From contig OX457031.1 of NCBI GenBank assembly GCA_949752745.1, positions 37,731,502 through 37,795,501 of the forward strand: a stretch of 64,000 nt of DNA, written 5' to 3'. Under the pieces are notes generated by a model that was given only the letters and a program-made list of their open reading frames with translations, did no database searches and was not told the origin of the DNA. How positions within the stretch are numbered: position 1 is the first letter of the stretch; every line of letters begins with the position of its first letter. The stretch comes from Protula sp. h YS-2021. Lineage: Eukaryota > Annelida > Polychaeta > Sabellida > Serpulidae. The translations under genes and the position numbers were made by a program. Of this stretch, positions 1-10,820 are shown piece by piece.

Positions 1-1115
1 TATCCAGGGCAATACCACATTCGCTAAATATTTTCTACAGGATTAGCTGTACGTAAATCATTTAGTGAATTTAAGACTTGTAAAGGGGGAGGTGAGAAAA
101 GAGTTTATTGAAAAAAATTATTGAAAACAATGAGAGGCACATGCAAGTGTGTAATATTGTACAACATAAATCTGTTAATTTTCCTTTTCCCATCCAACAA
201 AATTACTTACAAATGAATTAACATGCAGATATCTTCCCACAGAAATCAACATTTTAACATTTAAACGCAAATAGAAAAGTCCTTAATGTTTAATGCAGTT
301 TTAGATGGTTATTATTCTGAAACATGCTTTGGCATTGATAACAATAACTAGCAAAGAATTACTGACAATAGGATTCATCATGTGGCTTTCTTTATGAGCA
401 AAACTCAGAACCATGCTGGTTTTTAATACTGCCAAAGCATGAACGTGTGGTTGCAGTTGCTACGCACAATCAAGTTTTAGGATCTATTAAAAAAACGTTA
501 TAGTTTGGTAAGTTATGAAATTGCTTAAATCATACATCGTTTCAGCAAAACACGTATATTTCCAATATCCCTTTTTAAAGTTGAGTCGCTAACCTAAAAG
601 CAATGAACCAAAAGTGGCAAAAAATGATCTTGGTATTGATAATTTAGATCATTAAATTTTAGTTTGTCTTCTTTGTCAGTGGATCCTGGCATTATTTTAA
701 GAAGGCACAGGGATTAATAGAAAGCATGCTTAAACCTACTTAACAAAGAACAAAGCATTTGACTTTAAATATGCTTGTCAGAAATAAGCATGACTCAGGG
801 TTGGATACTTTCAGTCACATTTGCAAATGTTCGGCTGCTACCCGTTACAGTTACAAATCCACTTTTGTTTTAGATTCACTGTGTCCTCTTGTAATATGTT
901 GTGCACTCAGTTCTTGTTGCCAACACATACTTAAGATAATGATAAGAATAATTATTATATCTCTATTGTCTATTTTGTCTTATTCATACATAGATTTTAC
1001 TTAGTATTGAAAGATTTTAATGGGACTTTAGAAATATAAATAATAATAAAAATATATCTGGTGTAGAATTTGGTAAAATGCAGTATAAAATCATGTCGTT
1101 GATGATGCGACATGA
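1..1115. other. AT-rich non-coding stretch, nothing recognised
   Basis: No convincing gene, splice-bounded exon or repeat structure was recognised on either strand. The open frames here are short, lack family similarity and several start at non-ATG codons. Confidence 0.5.
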
Positions 1116-1310
1116 GTGTTAAAGAATATGACTTCTGTTGGTAAACGACTGGGCCTCATCGATTTGTTCTCGAAATATTCGGGTATACGAGTGAATATTG
1201 ACGACTCAATGTTGGTCTATGCAGGCCCATTGCGACTTAAGTTCCAAGCTAGTTATGATTTGAAAGTAAATAAAGGAAGCTTCAATTGCCTAGGTATCGA
1301 AATAGGGTGA
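1116..1310 (+). pseudogene. relic of a non-LTR (L1/Tx1-like) reverse transcriptase
   Basis: The translated frame has the look of the region just after the catalytic core in L1/Tx1-type reverse transcriptases. There is a stretch like 'FSKYSGIRVNIDDS', matching the usual 'F..vSGLkiN..Kt' block, and about 35 residues later 'GSFNCLGIEIG', matching the usual '..f..LGI.f' block. Only about 60 residues survive. No YxDD motif, endonuclease or second ORF is visible around it, and a stop follows at once. It is therefore a truncated, inactive LINE fragment and is unrelated in type to the intact LINE at 3.7-9.8 kb. The identification rests on pattern recognition over a short span. Confidence 0.45.
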
Positions 1311-2400
1311 AACAGTGTTCATTGCAACACGGTGTACATTTTAGACGAAACGAAAAGACTGGCGTTTGGTCTTGATCTTTAAAGCCAAAGGGGGTTGACA
1401 TTGCTGGGCACAGTTAAACTAAAAAATAGCTAAAAGAATTCGATTCTCTAATTTTATATATAGTTTTAGATCCACAGTTTGTGACTTTGATAATACGCTT
1501 GCCAAACATCACCACCATAACAAAGACACTGAGGCTAGCTTGCCTTGCTAGATAATGGATACAGCTAAACAATGCGACAATACACAATGAAATAGAGCAA
1601 AATGGTAGATTGCACTTAATCTTGCATTCAAATGTCGAAATTAACCAAATGACAATCTTCCTCTTCTATAAAGACATTTTCGAGAATTGCATGATCAAAC
1701 TATATTTGGAGGAGCGTTTTTTGGAACAATATGGACATAACAATAAGTAATGAAACATTAAGCACTGACACTCAAAGGGAATATTCTGCATCTAATATAC
1801 ATAAAACGTACATCTGCAAGTGGTCAAAAAGAGCGGAAAAATTTAAAATTGCACTAATTACATAGTCAACTGTAACTCCCCTCTGCAACGAAGCAGGAAA
1901 TCCTTTAATAAAACTAGTCCGATTTCGCCACCGAGTGCTCAGATTTATGCTTGAAAATGTTCAATTTCATTCTCGTAGGTTTAGTTTATTGTTATATAAA
2001 ATTCGTTTCCCATTCGTTGCGATTTATCGATCGACTGGCATTTTCGCTTCAACCATTTTCAAGCTGTATCCCTTCCTATTTTTACCAAAGAAACAACCTA
2101 TTAATTGTTACATATATTTCTTTTTTTTTCAATATTCTTCAATATTATTCTTGAATTCTAGTTCTTCAGTACTTTTTACACAATATATAAAAAGTCAAGA
2201 TCATAGGGTAAATTGCAACTGGTCAATTCTACTATTATTCCATTCTTAAATAAAAAAATTCAAGGGAGGTGGGGCACGGTGTGCACGGATTCACTACTTA
2301 TAATTTTCGAGGTTTAAACTGGGTAATTTTAAATAAATGAGTGCACCACATAAACAACCAACAGTGGTTTTTATGTTGAGGTGGTCGTATTGGAGGGGAA
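1311..2400. other. AT-rich non-coding stretch
   Basis: No supported gene. The two overlapping open frames around 1935-2249 are Phe/Tyr/Ile-rich, as expected from AT-rich DNA, and have no recognisable domain. Confidence 0.5.
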
Positions 2401-2407
2401 CGTTAGA

Positions 2408-2458
2408 TAATACTAATAATAGTAATAATAATAATAATAATAAATAAATAAATAATAA
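2408..2458. repeat. TAA/TAAA microsatellite
   Basis: Runs of TAA, grading into TAAA, lie directly before the first unit of the satellite array. Confidence 0.85.
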
Positions 2459-2460
2459 TC

Positions 2461-3735
2461 CTTCTTGAGTTCGAATGTGACAGGAAAGTGACAGGAGGTC
2501 AAGGTCACCGGAAGTTATACCTTCGTATTGTCGTATAGGGGGTGAGGTCGAAGATGAGGTCAAATTGCTCAATCTCTGACCGTTTTCGAGATAAAGGTCA
2601 ACTTCCAATTTTGAGTTCGAAAGTGACCGAAAAGGGACCGGAGGTCAAAGTTACCGGAAGTTATACCTTACGTATTGCACTATAGGGAACTGACGGTGAA
2701 AATGAGCTCAAAAGGTTGACGATGAGATCAAAATTGCTCAATCTCTCACCTTTTCGAAAAGGCCAAAATTCCAGTTTTGAGTTCGAATGACAAATCGACG
2801 TCAAGGTCACCGGAAGTTATACCTTCCACATTGGCGTATAGGGGATTGAGGTCGTAAATGAGGTCAAAATTCTCTATCTCTTACCGTTTTCGAGATAAAG
2901 GCCAACTTCCAGTTTTGAGTTCGAATGTGACCTGGAGGTCAAGGTCACCGGAAGTCAAAACTTACGTGTTGTCGTATTGTGTCTTGAGGTCAAAAATGAA
3001 GTCAAAATTGTTCTATCTCTAACTGTTTTCGTGATAAAGGCTAACTTTCGGTGTTGAGTTCGAAAATGACGTGGAGGTCAAAGTCACCGGAAGCTGTGAC
3101 TTATTTATTGCCGTATAGGGGGTTGAGGTGGAAAATAAGGTTTCTTACCTTTTATGCTTTTAAAATAAAAATGACGTCAAAATCAGGCAACACGTTAAAA
3201 GTGGCATTGTCAACTGTATTATAAAAAGCCCACAAAAATGAGGTCAAAATTCTCTAACCGTTTTCGAGATGAAAAGGCCAACTTCCTGTACTGAGTTCGA
3301 AAGACGACCGGAAAGTGACAGGAGGACAAGATCACCGGAATTTATAACTTACACATTGTCGTATAGTGTGTTGACGTCGAAAGTGAGGTCAAAATTGCTC
3401 TATCTCTAACTGTTTTCGAGATAAAGGCCAACTTCCGGTTTTCCGTTCGAAAGTGACCGGAGATCAAGGTCACATTAAGCTATGCTTTACGTAATGCCGT
3501 GTAGGGGGCTGTGGTAAAAAATGAGGTCAAAATTATTCTATCTTTTACCGTTTTCGACATGAAGGCCAACTTCCCGTTTTAAGTTCGAATGTGACAAGAA
3601 AGTGCCCGGGTGTCAAGGTCACCGGGAGTTCTACATTACGTATTGCAATATGTAGGCTTGAAGTCGAAGATCAGATCAAAATCAATATAGGGTTGAGCTC
3701 GAAAATGAGATCAAAATTGCTCTATCTCTTACTGC
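2461..3735 (+). repeat. ~150-bp-period satellite, left part of the array
   Basis: Degenerate tandem units of roughly 135-165 bp repeat the same ordered blocks: GAGGTCAAAATTGCTCTATC, a CGTTTTCGAGATAAAGGCCA block, GAGTTCGAAAGTGACCGG, GTCAAGGTCACCGGAAG, then TATAACTTACGTATTGTCGT. The array is interrupted by the full-length LINE and resumes at 9771 in the same register. Many units contain TCAAGGTCA next to further AGGTCA-like hexamers. A sub-block at about 3155-3235 (GTTAAAAGTGGCATTGTCA) recurs at the far end of the array near 10730-10818. Confidence 0.9.
3727..3735 (+). repeat. 9-bp target-site duplication of the LINE, left copy
   Basis: TCTTACTGC occurs here and again at 9771-9779. Joining the satellite across the element through one copy restores the normal unit order (CTATCTCTTACTGC followed by TTTCGAGATAAAGG), so these mark the exact insertion boundaries. 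Confidence 0.9.
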
Positions 3736-4683
3736 ATTATGTCCCGGGCATGACGTTAAACTGCCTGATTTGGGTCCGACCCTTTATTTTTAAAGGAGCC
3801 CCTTGACCCAAAGGGAGGCCGGAGTTGATATTCCGACCCCCCTCGGGGTACCAGTCTTACTGGGTATATCTCAGTTCTACTGGTATCTCGCCCCCCTCCC
3901 AACCATACCCTCCCACCATTTCATCATCTCACCATCATTTCCATTTTCACAGGTACTATAAAACCTTCCCAAAAGCACACATACCAAATTAACAACAATG
4001 CCCTTCCACCTAATAATATCCCTTTTTTGATAAATATGATGTCGTTAATCGCAATAAAGAAATCTTTCCTTACCTAATTGTTTCACATTCAATCCATTTT
4101 TTTTGTATTATCATCTGGGGTCTACTTAATTGTAGTACTCCAGATACGGTATTAGCTCTGTCACACCCTTGGCAACGACTACTAGCAGCCAACAAAAACC
4201 TGCGTTACACCGTTCCCACGCAAACCGCATAAAAGCGTGGCAACCTGTTGTGCGTCCACCAAGATGTCCTACAGTAGCTGGTGATAATACCAGACATAAG
4301 AACGCGCTTTGCCGTGGGTTGCATCCCGTAGTGGAAGGAGAGCGGTTACCTGGGTATTGAGGCTTCTTGTCTCTTAGGCAGGCCTTTCAAATACACATTC
4401 TGCTGAGGGACTTGTTTGCCAATACATGCCTTTGGTCCTTCTCTTCGGCCCAAGAAGGGCGTTCGTGAACTGGCCCGTCACGATCAATAACGGCTGGTCG
4501 TTCAGTTTAACCATACTGCGGCTCTAGGGTCAATCGAACGGCGTTGGATGGAGAATACCGCCGCGTCTAGTAGAGTATTCCAGGTGTCCTAGCCCTAGGC
4601 GGGTAACCCCCGTTGCCGAAATAGGTGGTCATAGTAAGGCCGGGGCCGGCAGACCTGGAAGAAAATTTTCAAAAAAACACTTA
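3736..4683 (+). promoter_or_regulatory. LINE 5' UTR, presumed internal promoter region
   Basis: There are 948 bases between the upstream target duplication and the ORF1 ATG. It contains a pyrimidine-rich part (3880-3960), an AATAAAGAAATC block near 4054 and a GC-richer block at 4170-4670. LINEs of this type use internal promoters, so the promoter should lie here, but no core motif can be assigned from sequence alone. A 63-codon frame at 4169-4360 shows no domain and is treated as incidental. Confidence 0.6.
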
Positions 4684-5931
4684 ATGGATAAGACAAAAGA
4701 AAAACAAAATACATCACCGACACCCAAAAGACCAAGGATTGAGGTGGGGTCTCCCCCTGCTTCATTTCCACAATACCTGATTATCACACCGATAGAGGGC
4801 ACGTTCAAACTATCCCCCTTCGCTATCCAGAAGGGGGTGGCATCGATAGTGGGAAATCAATTTAACATCAAAAGGCTCCGCTCGGGGGACATTCTAGTCC
4901 AAATAGCCACTTTACAACAATGTAAAAACCTCCTGAAAATAACATCTTTCGTAAACACCCCAGCTAAGTGCTCTGCCCACCGAACCTTAAATTTTTGCAG
5001 GGGAGTGATCACCCACCCTGAACTAAGATTTTGCTCAGATGAAGAATTAGTCGATGGACTACAGGACCAGGGTGTGACAGCAGCGCGACCTTTGGGCCAA
5101 CGAGGAACATTTGTCCTTACCTTCTGCAAGCCTACTTTGCCAGGCAATATAAAAGTTGGATATTTAAGCCTACCAGTGAAAATATATATTCCGAACCCTA
5201 TTCGTTGTTTCCACTGCCAGAAATACGGGCATAACAAAGACAAATGCAGAAATCAAAAACCCACCTGCGCAAAATGCGGGGAGGAAGGGCATGAATATAG
5301 TTCATGTACCTCTCACAACCCCAAATGCATAAACTGCATGGGCAACCACCCGGCTTCATCCAAGGATTGTCCGCGGTGGCATGCTGAAAAGAAAGTGCAA
5401 CAGATAAAATTTGAAAAATCGGTGTCTTATCCCGAAGCCCGAAAACTGGCTGCTACCCTCCTCCCATCAAATGCGAAAACATATGCTAGCTCAGTAAGAC
5501 CCAAGTTTCAGGATTCTGCCTGTCAAACTGACATCACATGGATTACGGAACAAAAGATTTTTTCGCCACCAAAGCAACAACGGCCTTCTAGAAAAACAAA
5601 AGAAACTAAAACTGAAACGGACTCCAGTCTTTGTGAGTCTTTACCAAGCACATCTCCTGAGCTGTCAGGGAAGAGAGACGGGTCTTGTACTCCAAGCCCC
5701 CAATCCTCTCAGCTGGGCCACGAAACAAAGGCAAGACTCAAACAAAGAGCTCAACTTGCCAAACAGAGGTTGCGCACAAACCTTACGGAGGAAATGAGTG
5801 GGAATAGATACTCCCCTCTTATGGATGCTGGCGATGGGAGACCTGCAGGCAGAACCTCCCCTAAGCCACCCCGCTCAAATGAAAAGCCTCCAAAAGTAAC
5901 GATTAACAGAAATCGAGCTCTTAGCAAGTAA
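4684..5931 (+). CDS. LINE ORF1, gag-like nucleic-acid-binding protein
   Basis: This 415-aa ORF begins with an ATG after the long 5' UTR. Roughly residues 30-170 form an RRM/gag-like region. Three consecutive zinc knuckles follow at about residues 177-235: two canonical C-x2-C-x4-H-x4-C knuckles (CFHCQKYGHNKDKC and CAKCGEEGHEYSSC) and a third variant, C-x2-C-x3-H-x6-C. The C-terminal third is rich in Ser, Pro and Lys and low in complexity. In I-group LINEs, ORF1 coats the element RNA and assists target-primed reverse transcription; that role is inferred from the family. The stop TAA (5929-5931) is two bases before the ORF2 ATG, which suggests translation of ORF2 by termination-reinitiation. 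No frameshift or stop interrupts it. Confidence 0.92.
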   Translation: MDKTKEKQNTSPTPKRPRIEVGSPPASFPQYLIITPIEGTFKLSPFAIQKGVASIVGNQFNIKRLRSGDILVQIATLQQCKNLLKITSFVNTPAKCSAHRTLNFCRGVITHPELRFCSDEELVDGLQDQGVTAARPLGQRGTFVLTFCKPTLPGNIKVGYLSLPVKIYIPNPIRCFHCQKYGHNKDKCRNQKPTCAKCGEEGHEYSSCTSHNPKCINCMGNHPASSKDCPRWHAEKKVQQIKFEKSVSYPEARKLAATLLPSNAKTYASSVRPKFQDSACQTDITWITEQKIFSPPKQQRPSRKTKETKTETDSSLCESLPSTSPELSGKRDGSCTPSPQSSQLGHETKARLKQRAQLAKQRLRTNLTEEMSGNRYSPLMDAGDGRPAGRTSPKPPRSNEKPPKVTINRNRALSK

Positions 5932-5933
5932 CG

Positions 5934-8900
5934 ATGACAATAATTCATTGGAATATCAGAGGTTTTTGGACCAACTACCATGAATTGTTAACACTTATGC
6001 ACTTAAATGATCCGGCAGTATTTTGTCTTCAGGAAACATTCAGCAAAAACGACAATCCACCAAAACTTAGAGGATATACGTCATACAACAAACCCTCATC
6101 GGATGACAGAGCGACGGGTGGAATCGCTATGTTTGTTCGAAGTGATCTCTTACAAAGCGAAATTAAACTAAATACGCCTTTCCAGACCCAGGCGATTCGT
6201 ATCACGCTTGGCAAAACTTTCACAATTTGTAATATTTATTTGCCACCACAATTGAGACCTCAACTAGAAGAGTTGAATGACCTAATAAATCAGTTACCTA
6301 AGCCAGTCCTATTCGTGGGCGACTTTAATGCTCACAGTACATTGTGGGGCAATAGTTACGTAGATTTGAAGGGAAAATTGGTAGAAAATCTCCTTAACCA
6401 TCATAATTTAACCATTTTCAACGACAAGTCATACACATATCTTCACCCTGGTACTGGTTCAAAAACCTCTATTGACCTTTCTATAGCATCTGCTAATTTA
6501 TATCTTGATTTTAATTGGAAAGTGTTGGGTGATCTCCACGGCAGTGACCACTTTCCTATTTTATTGTCTGAGTCTAAAGCATACCACGAAAAAAGATCCC
6601 CAAAATGGAAGTTTCAGAAAGCAGACTGGTCAGAATTCCAAGAATTATGTCATCAGAGTATCAAAAGGAAACATTTTACTGATGATGAAGACGAACATAT
6701 CTCATTATTTACCTTTCTTCTCCATGGAGTGTGTGAAAAATCTATCCCAAGGACATCAGGATCCCGCAAGAAACCACACAAACCGTGGTTTAATGACGCT
6801 TGTAAAGAATCCATAGCGCTTTGTAAACAAGCTCTCAAAAATTTTTCAGACTACCCAGACATTACAAGAAAAATAGAATATCAAAGGGCCAAGGCAGTTG
6901 CGCGTAAAACAGTCAGAAAAAGCAAACAAGAGTCCTGGCATGAATATGTTTCTCAACTCAACACAAATAATTCTCTAAAAAAGACCTGGGACATGGTTAG
7001 AAAAATATCTGGCAAGAACACTTTTAGCACAGTAAGCCATCTAGAAGCTAACAATAATATGATCACCGACCCAAAGGACATTTTAGATACCTTAGGCGAA
7101 ACATTTGAACATAACTCATCTTCCGAAAACTATAGCCACGAGTTTAGACGTTATAAAGAAACAGAAGAAACTAATCCTCTTAACTTCTATTCTGACAACA
7201 GCGAAGCGTATAATGAGCACTTTTCTCTTAATGAATTGAGAAAGGCCATAGGTAGTTCCCATGATTCAGCAGCAGGACCAGATGACATACATTATCAGAT
7301 GCTTAGACATTTGCCAGACCATACCCTAAAGATCCTTTTAGAATTGTTAAATCATACCTGGAATTCCGACACTTTTCCAGAAATATGGAAGGAAGCCACA
7401 ATAATACCAATACCAAAGCCAAACAAAGATCCACGAAATCCTCAGAATTACAGACCAATTTCCTTGACAAGTGCCCTGTGCAAAACATTTGAGCGAATGG
7501 TAGCTGAAAGATTAAAATGGTACCTGGAAAGAAACAACTTGCTTGCCGACATACAGAGTGGCTTTAGGAAACAAAGGAGCACTCTGGACCATCTTGTAAG
7601 ACTAGAATCTTTTGTGAAAGAAGCTTTCAATAACAAGGAACATGTTGTTACCGTTTTCTTCGACTTGGAAAAAGCTTATGACACAGCATGGAAACACGGA
7701 GTACTAAAGGATCTTTTTGATTTCGGCCTCCGAGGCCGTCTGCCCCAGTTCATAAAAGGATTCCTGGACGACCGTCGATTCAGGGTTCGCCTTGGTACAA
7801 TATTCTCAGAATACTTTGAACAAGAGGAAGGCTTCCCCCAAGGATGCATCCTTTCAATTCTACTTTTCCTGATAAAAATCAACAATATAAAAGATACACT
7901 GAGACAGGGGATAGATAGCTCACTCTTCGTGGATGATTTTGCCATGTCGTGTAGAGGCAAAAGTATGAATTTAATACAGCGTCGTCTTCAGCAGAGTATT
8001 TATTCTCTCCAAGTTTGGGCGAATAAGAATGGTTTTAAATTCTCACAAACCAAAACGGTTTGTATACACTTTTGTAAAAAACGAAAACAGCACGACGATC
8101 CAGTTTTACACATCTCTAACGTGCAAATCCCTGTTGTCAAGGAAAACAAATTTTTAGGTTTAATTTTTGATAGCCAACTTAGTTTTATCCCACATATCAA
8201 ACACCTCCGAAGAAAGTGTCAGAAGGCCTTAAATTTACTGAGAGTCATCTCCTCCCACGATTGGGGAGCAGATCGTGATATTAAACTCATGTTGTATAGA
8301 GCTCTAATTAGATCGCTACTGGACTATGGCAGTATAGTTTATGGCTCAACTAGACCATCATATCTCAAGATGCTAGAACCGATACAGAATCAAGGCTTAA
8401 GAACATGTTTAAATGCCTTTAGAACATCCCCAGCCGACAGTTTACACGTTGAGGCAAATGAACAACCTCTCAATATACGGCGGTTAAAACTTGCCATGCA
8501 GTATTGTTTAAAACTTTACGCCAATAGAAATAACCCTACTCATCAGATTGTTTTCGGATCACATTATGCGGATAGAGGTACCAATGCTATCCCCCCCTTT
8601 GGAACTAGGATTATACCACACCTGCAGGAAGCAGGTATAATCATTGAATCTGTTGCAAATTACAAAATACCTAACCAACCCCCTTGGAAGTTAACGAAAC
8701 CTGTGGTCTTGAAGACTCTTTCTGAGTCCACAAAAGAACGAACTAACCCGTGTGTATTTCAGTCAAAATTTGCAGAATTAAAGGATAATTATAATGACTA
8801 CCATTTCATATATACCGATGGTTCCAAACTTGAGGACATGGCTGCAGCAGCTATTGTCACAGAAAATAATACATTCAGAACCAGGCTCCCTGATGGGTCT

Positions 8901-9599
8901 TCTATTTTCTCTGCAGAAGTTAGAGCCCTGCAGCTAGCTATGCAAATTGTCAAGATTAGCCGCTACAAAAAATTCATATTGTGCGTGGACTCCATGTCAG
9001 TGCTTGAGTCACTAGAAAACTTACAGGTATCCAACCCAATAATTTTGGACTTGATAGAAAAACACGACGAAGTGGTAAAAGCTGGCAAAGAGATAATATT
9101 TTGTTGGGTACCGAGCCACGTTGGAATCCCGGGCAACGAGGCAGCCGACAAAGGCGCCAAAGAAGCGTTAAACCAAGACTGCTCAGATTTCCTTATACCG
9201 TCATCAGATTTTAAGTGCCATATTTCTAGATATGTCAAAAATCTATGGCAACAATATTGGGATGAACAAACAGACAATAAGCTATACCAAATTAACCCTG
9301 TGGTAGGGCGCAAATTGCCCTCCCTAAATGGCCTTCGCGACGATATGGTAATTCACAGATTAAGAATAGGACATTCTTACACTACTCACAAACACCTCTT
9401 AAGAGGTGAACCACAACCCGAATGTATAAGTTGTCAGGAACGGTATACAGTAAAACACATCTTGATAGATTGTATAGACTTCAATCACATTCGCCCCCGT
9501 TATTATAGAGTTGATTCCATGAGAGAGCTGTTTGAGAAGGTAAATTCCAACAAGGTCCTAGAATTTTTAAAAGAGATTAATATGTATTCCTATGTGTAG
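5934..9599 (+). CDS. LINE ORF2: endonuclease, reverse transcriptase, RNase H
   Basis: This 1221-aa polyprotein nicks target DNA and copies the element RNA. The AP-type endonuclease covers about residues 1-225, with WNIRG near 6, QET near 35, GDFNAH near 129 and SDH near 203, all catalytic positions kept. Reverse transcriptase covers about 470-740, with the PKPNKD...NYRPISL block near 495 and the catalytic FVDDF near 664 (an F-x-D-D variant of YADD). RNase H begins at YTDGS near 960 and keeps its acidic residues in SAEVRAL, CVDSMSVL and GNEAADKGAKEA. A C-terminal C-x2-C...H-x4-C motif lies near residue 1163. The start ATG at 5934 lies just after the ORF1 stop and in another frame. Every catalytic motif is intact, so the copy may be competent for transposition. 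Confidence 0.95.
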   Translation: MTIIHWNIRGFWTNYHELLTLMHLNDPAVFCLQETFSKNDNPPKLRGYTSYNKPSSDDRATGGIAMFVRSDLLQSEIKLNTPFQTQAIRITLGKTFTICNIYLPPQLRPQLEELNDLINQLPKPVLFVGDFNAHSTLWGNSYVDLKGKLVENLLNHHNLTIFNDKSYTYLHPGTGSKTSIDLSIASANLYLDFNWKVLGDLHGSDHFPILLSESKAYHEKRSPKWKFQKADWSEFQELCHQSIKRKHFTDDEDEHISLFTFLLHGVCEKSIPRTSGSRKKPHKPWFNDACKESIALCKQALKNFSDYPDITRKIEYQRAKAVARKTVRKSKQESWHEYVSQLNTNNSLKKTWDMVRKISGKNTFSTVSHLEANNNMITDPKDILDTLGETFEHNSSSENYSHEFRRYKETEETNPLNFYSDNSEAYNEHFSLNELRKAIGSSHDSAAGPDDIHYQMLRHLPDHTLKILLELLNHTWNSDTFPEIWKEATIIPIPKPNKDPRNPQNYRPISLTSALCKTFERMVAERLKWYLERNNLLADIQSGFRKQRSTLDHLVRLESFVKEAFNNKEHVVTVFFDLEKAYDTAWKHGVLKDLFDFGLRGRLPQFIKGFLDDRRFRVRLGTIFSEYFEQEEGFPQGCILSILLFLIKINNIKDTLRQGIDSSLFVDDFAMSCRGKSMNLIQRRLQQSIYSLQVWANKNGFKFSQTKTVCIHFCKKRKQHDDPVLHISNVQIPVVKENKFLGLIFDSQLSFIPHIKHLRRKCQKALNLLRVISSHDWGADRDIKLMLYRALIRSLLDYGSIVYGSTRPSYLKMLEPIQNQGLRTCLNAFRTSPADSLHVEANEQPLNIRRLKLAMQYCLKLYANRNNPTHQIVFGSHYADRGTNAIPPFGTRIIPHLQEAGIIIESVANYKIPNQPPWKLTKPVVLKTLSESTKERTNPCVFQSKFAELKDNYNDYHFIYTDGSKLEDMAAAAIVTENNTFRTRLPDGSSIFSAEVRALQLAMQIVKISRYKKFILCVDSMSVLESLENLQVSNPIILDLIEKHDEVVKAGKEIIFCWVPSHVGIPGNEAADKGAKEALNQDCSDFLIPSSDFKCHISRYVKNLWQQYWDEQTDNKLYQINPVVGRKLPSLNGLRDDMVIHRLRIGHSYTTHKHLLRGEPQPECISCQERYTVKHILIDCIDFNHIRPRYYRVDSMRELFEKVNSNKVLEFLKEINMYSYV

Positions 9600-9770
9600 A
9601 CTACCATTAAGTCTATTTTTAGTATATTTTTTAGTATATTTAAGATTTTATTTTATAATCATTTTTAATCAATAAAGTATAAATTCGACAAAGTTACCAG
9701 GAATGACACAATATGACCTACAACAGGTTGGCGGTGTCGTTAAACCAATCAAATAACTAACTAACTAACA
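9600..9770 (+). other. LINE 3' UTR and AACT repeat tail
   Basis: AT-rich, with AATAAA at about 9671, then GTTGGCGGTGTCGTTAAACC and a terminal run of AACTAACTAACTAACA directly before the target duplication. Conserved 3' ends of this kind serve as the recognition site for the element's own reverse transcriptase in related LINEs. Confidence 0.75.
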
Positions 9771-9779
9771 TCTTACTGC
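9771..9779 (+). repeat. 9-bp target-site duplication of the LINE, right copy
   Basis: TCTTACTGC, identical to 3727-3735. Confidence 0.9.
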
Positions 9780-10820
9780 TTTCGAGATAAAGGCCAACTT
9801 TGGGACAAGGTTACCGGAATTTATAACTTACGCTTTGTCGCATAGTGTGTTGAAATCGAAAGTGAGGTCAAAATCTCTATCCGTTTTCGAGGGAAAGGCA
9901 AATTCCGGTTTTGGGTTCAAAAGTGACCGGAAAGTGACCGGAGAACAAGGTCACCTTAAGTTAAACCTTACATATTGCACTATAGGGGTTTGAGGTCGAA
10001 AATGAGGTCAAAATTCTCTATCTCTTACCGTTTTCGAAATAAAGGAAAACTTCCCGTTTTGAGTTCGAATATGACCAGAAAGTGACCGGATGTCAAGGTC
10101 ACCGTATGTTCTACATTTCGTATTGCACTATATAGGGATGAATTCGAAAATGAGATCAAAATTGCTCCATCTCTTACCGTTTTCGAGATAAAGGCCAACT
10201 TACGGAATTTGGTTCGAAAGTGACCGGAACGTGACAGCAGGACAAGGTCACCAGAATTTATAACTTACGCTTTGTCGTATAGTGTGTTGAGGTCGAAAGT
10301 GAGGTCAAAATTACTCTATCTCTATCCGTTTTACGAGATAAAGGACAACTTCCGGTTTTGAGTTTGAAAGTGACGTGGAGGTCAAGGTCACCGGAAGCTA
10401 TAGTCAAAATACTCTATCTCTAACCGTTTTCGAGATAAAGGCCAACTTCCGGTACTGAGTACGAAAGTGACCGGAAAGTGACAGGAGGACAAGGTCACCG
10501 GAAGTTATAACTTACGTATTGTCGTTTAGTGTTTTGAGGGGGAAAGTGAGGTCAAAATTGTTCTATCTCTAATCGTTTTCGTAATAAAGGCTAACTTCCG
10601 GTTTTGAGTTCGAATGTGACCTGGAGGTCAAGGAAACCGGAAGCTATAACTTACTTACTGCCGTATAGGCCGTTGAAAATGAGGTCAAAATTGCTCTATT
10701 TCTTACCGCTTTCGAGATAAATCAATTTAATGTTTTTAAAATAAAAATGGGAAAATGACGTCATAATTAGTCGATACGTTAAAAGTGGCACTGTCAGCTG
10801 TATTATAAAAAGCCCACTTA
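9771..10820 (+). repeat. ~150-bp-period satellite, right part of the array
   Basis: The same unit order continues from the left part; GAGATAAAGG blocks recur near 9786, 10180, 10335 and 10432. The end (10730-10818) repeats the AAAATAAAAATG...GTTAAAAGTGGCA block also seen at 3155-3235. Confidence 0.9.

Larger units (their letters stand above)
3736..9770 (+). mobile_element. full-length I-group LINE (I/Nimb-like), 6035 bp
   Basis: A complete non-LTR retrotransposon lies between perfect 9-bp target duplications. It has a ~950-bp 5' UTR (3736-4683), ORF1 with three zinc knuckles, ORF2 with AP-like endonuclease, reverse transcriptase, RNase H and a C-terminal CCHC, and a ~170-bp 3' UTR. The 3' end carries AATAAA at about 9671, a GGCGGTGTCGTTAAACC segment and a short tail of AACT repeats instead of poly(A). 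The RNase H domain, C-terminal zinc motif and repeat tail are typical of the I group. Both ORFs are uninterrupted and the TSD is exact, which suggests a recent insertion. The exact clade (I, Nimb or a relative) would need a reverse-transcriptase phylogeny. Confidence 0.93.

Noticed and set aside
4857..5243. Minus-strand 128-codon frame within LINE ORF1
   Set aside because: Shadow of the plus-strand gag-like ORF; the same applies to the minus frames inside ORF2 and inside the Ty3 pol.
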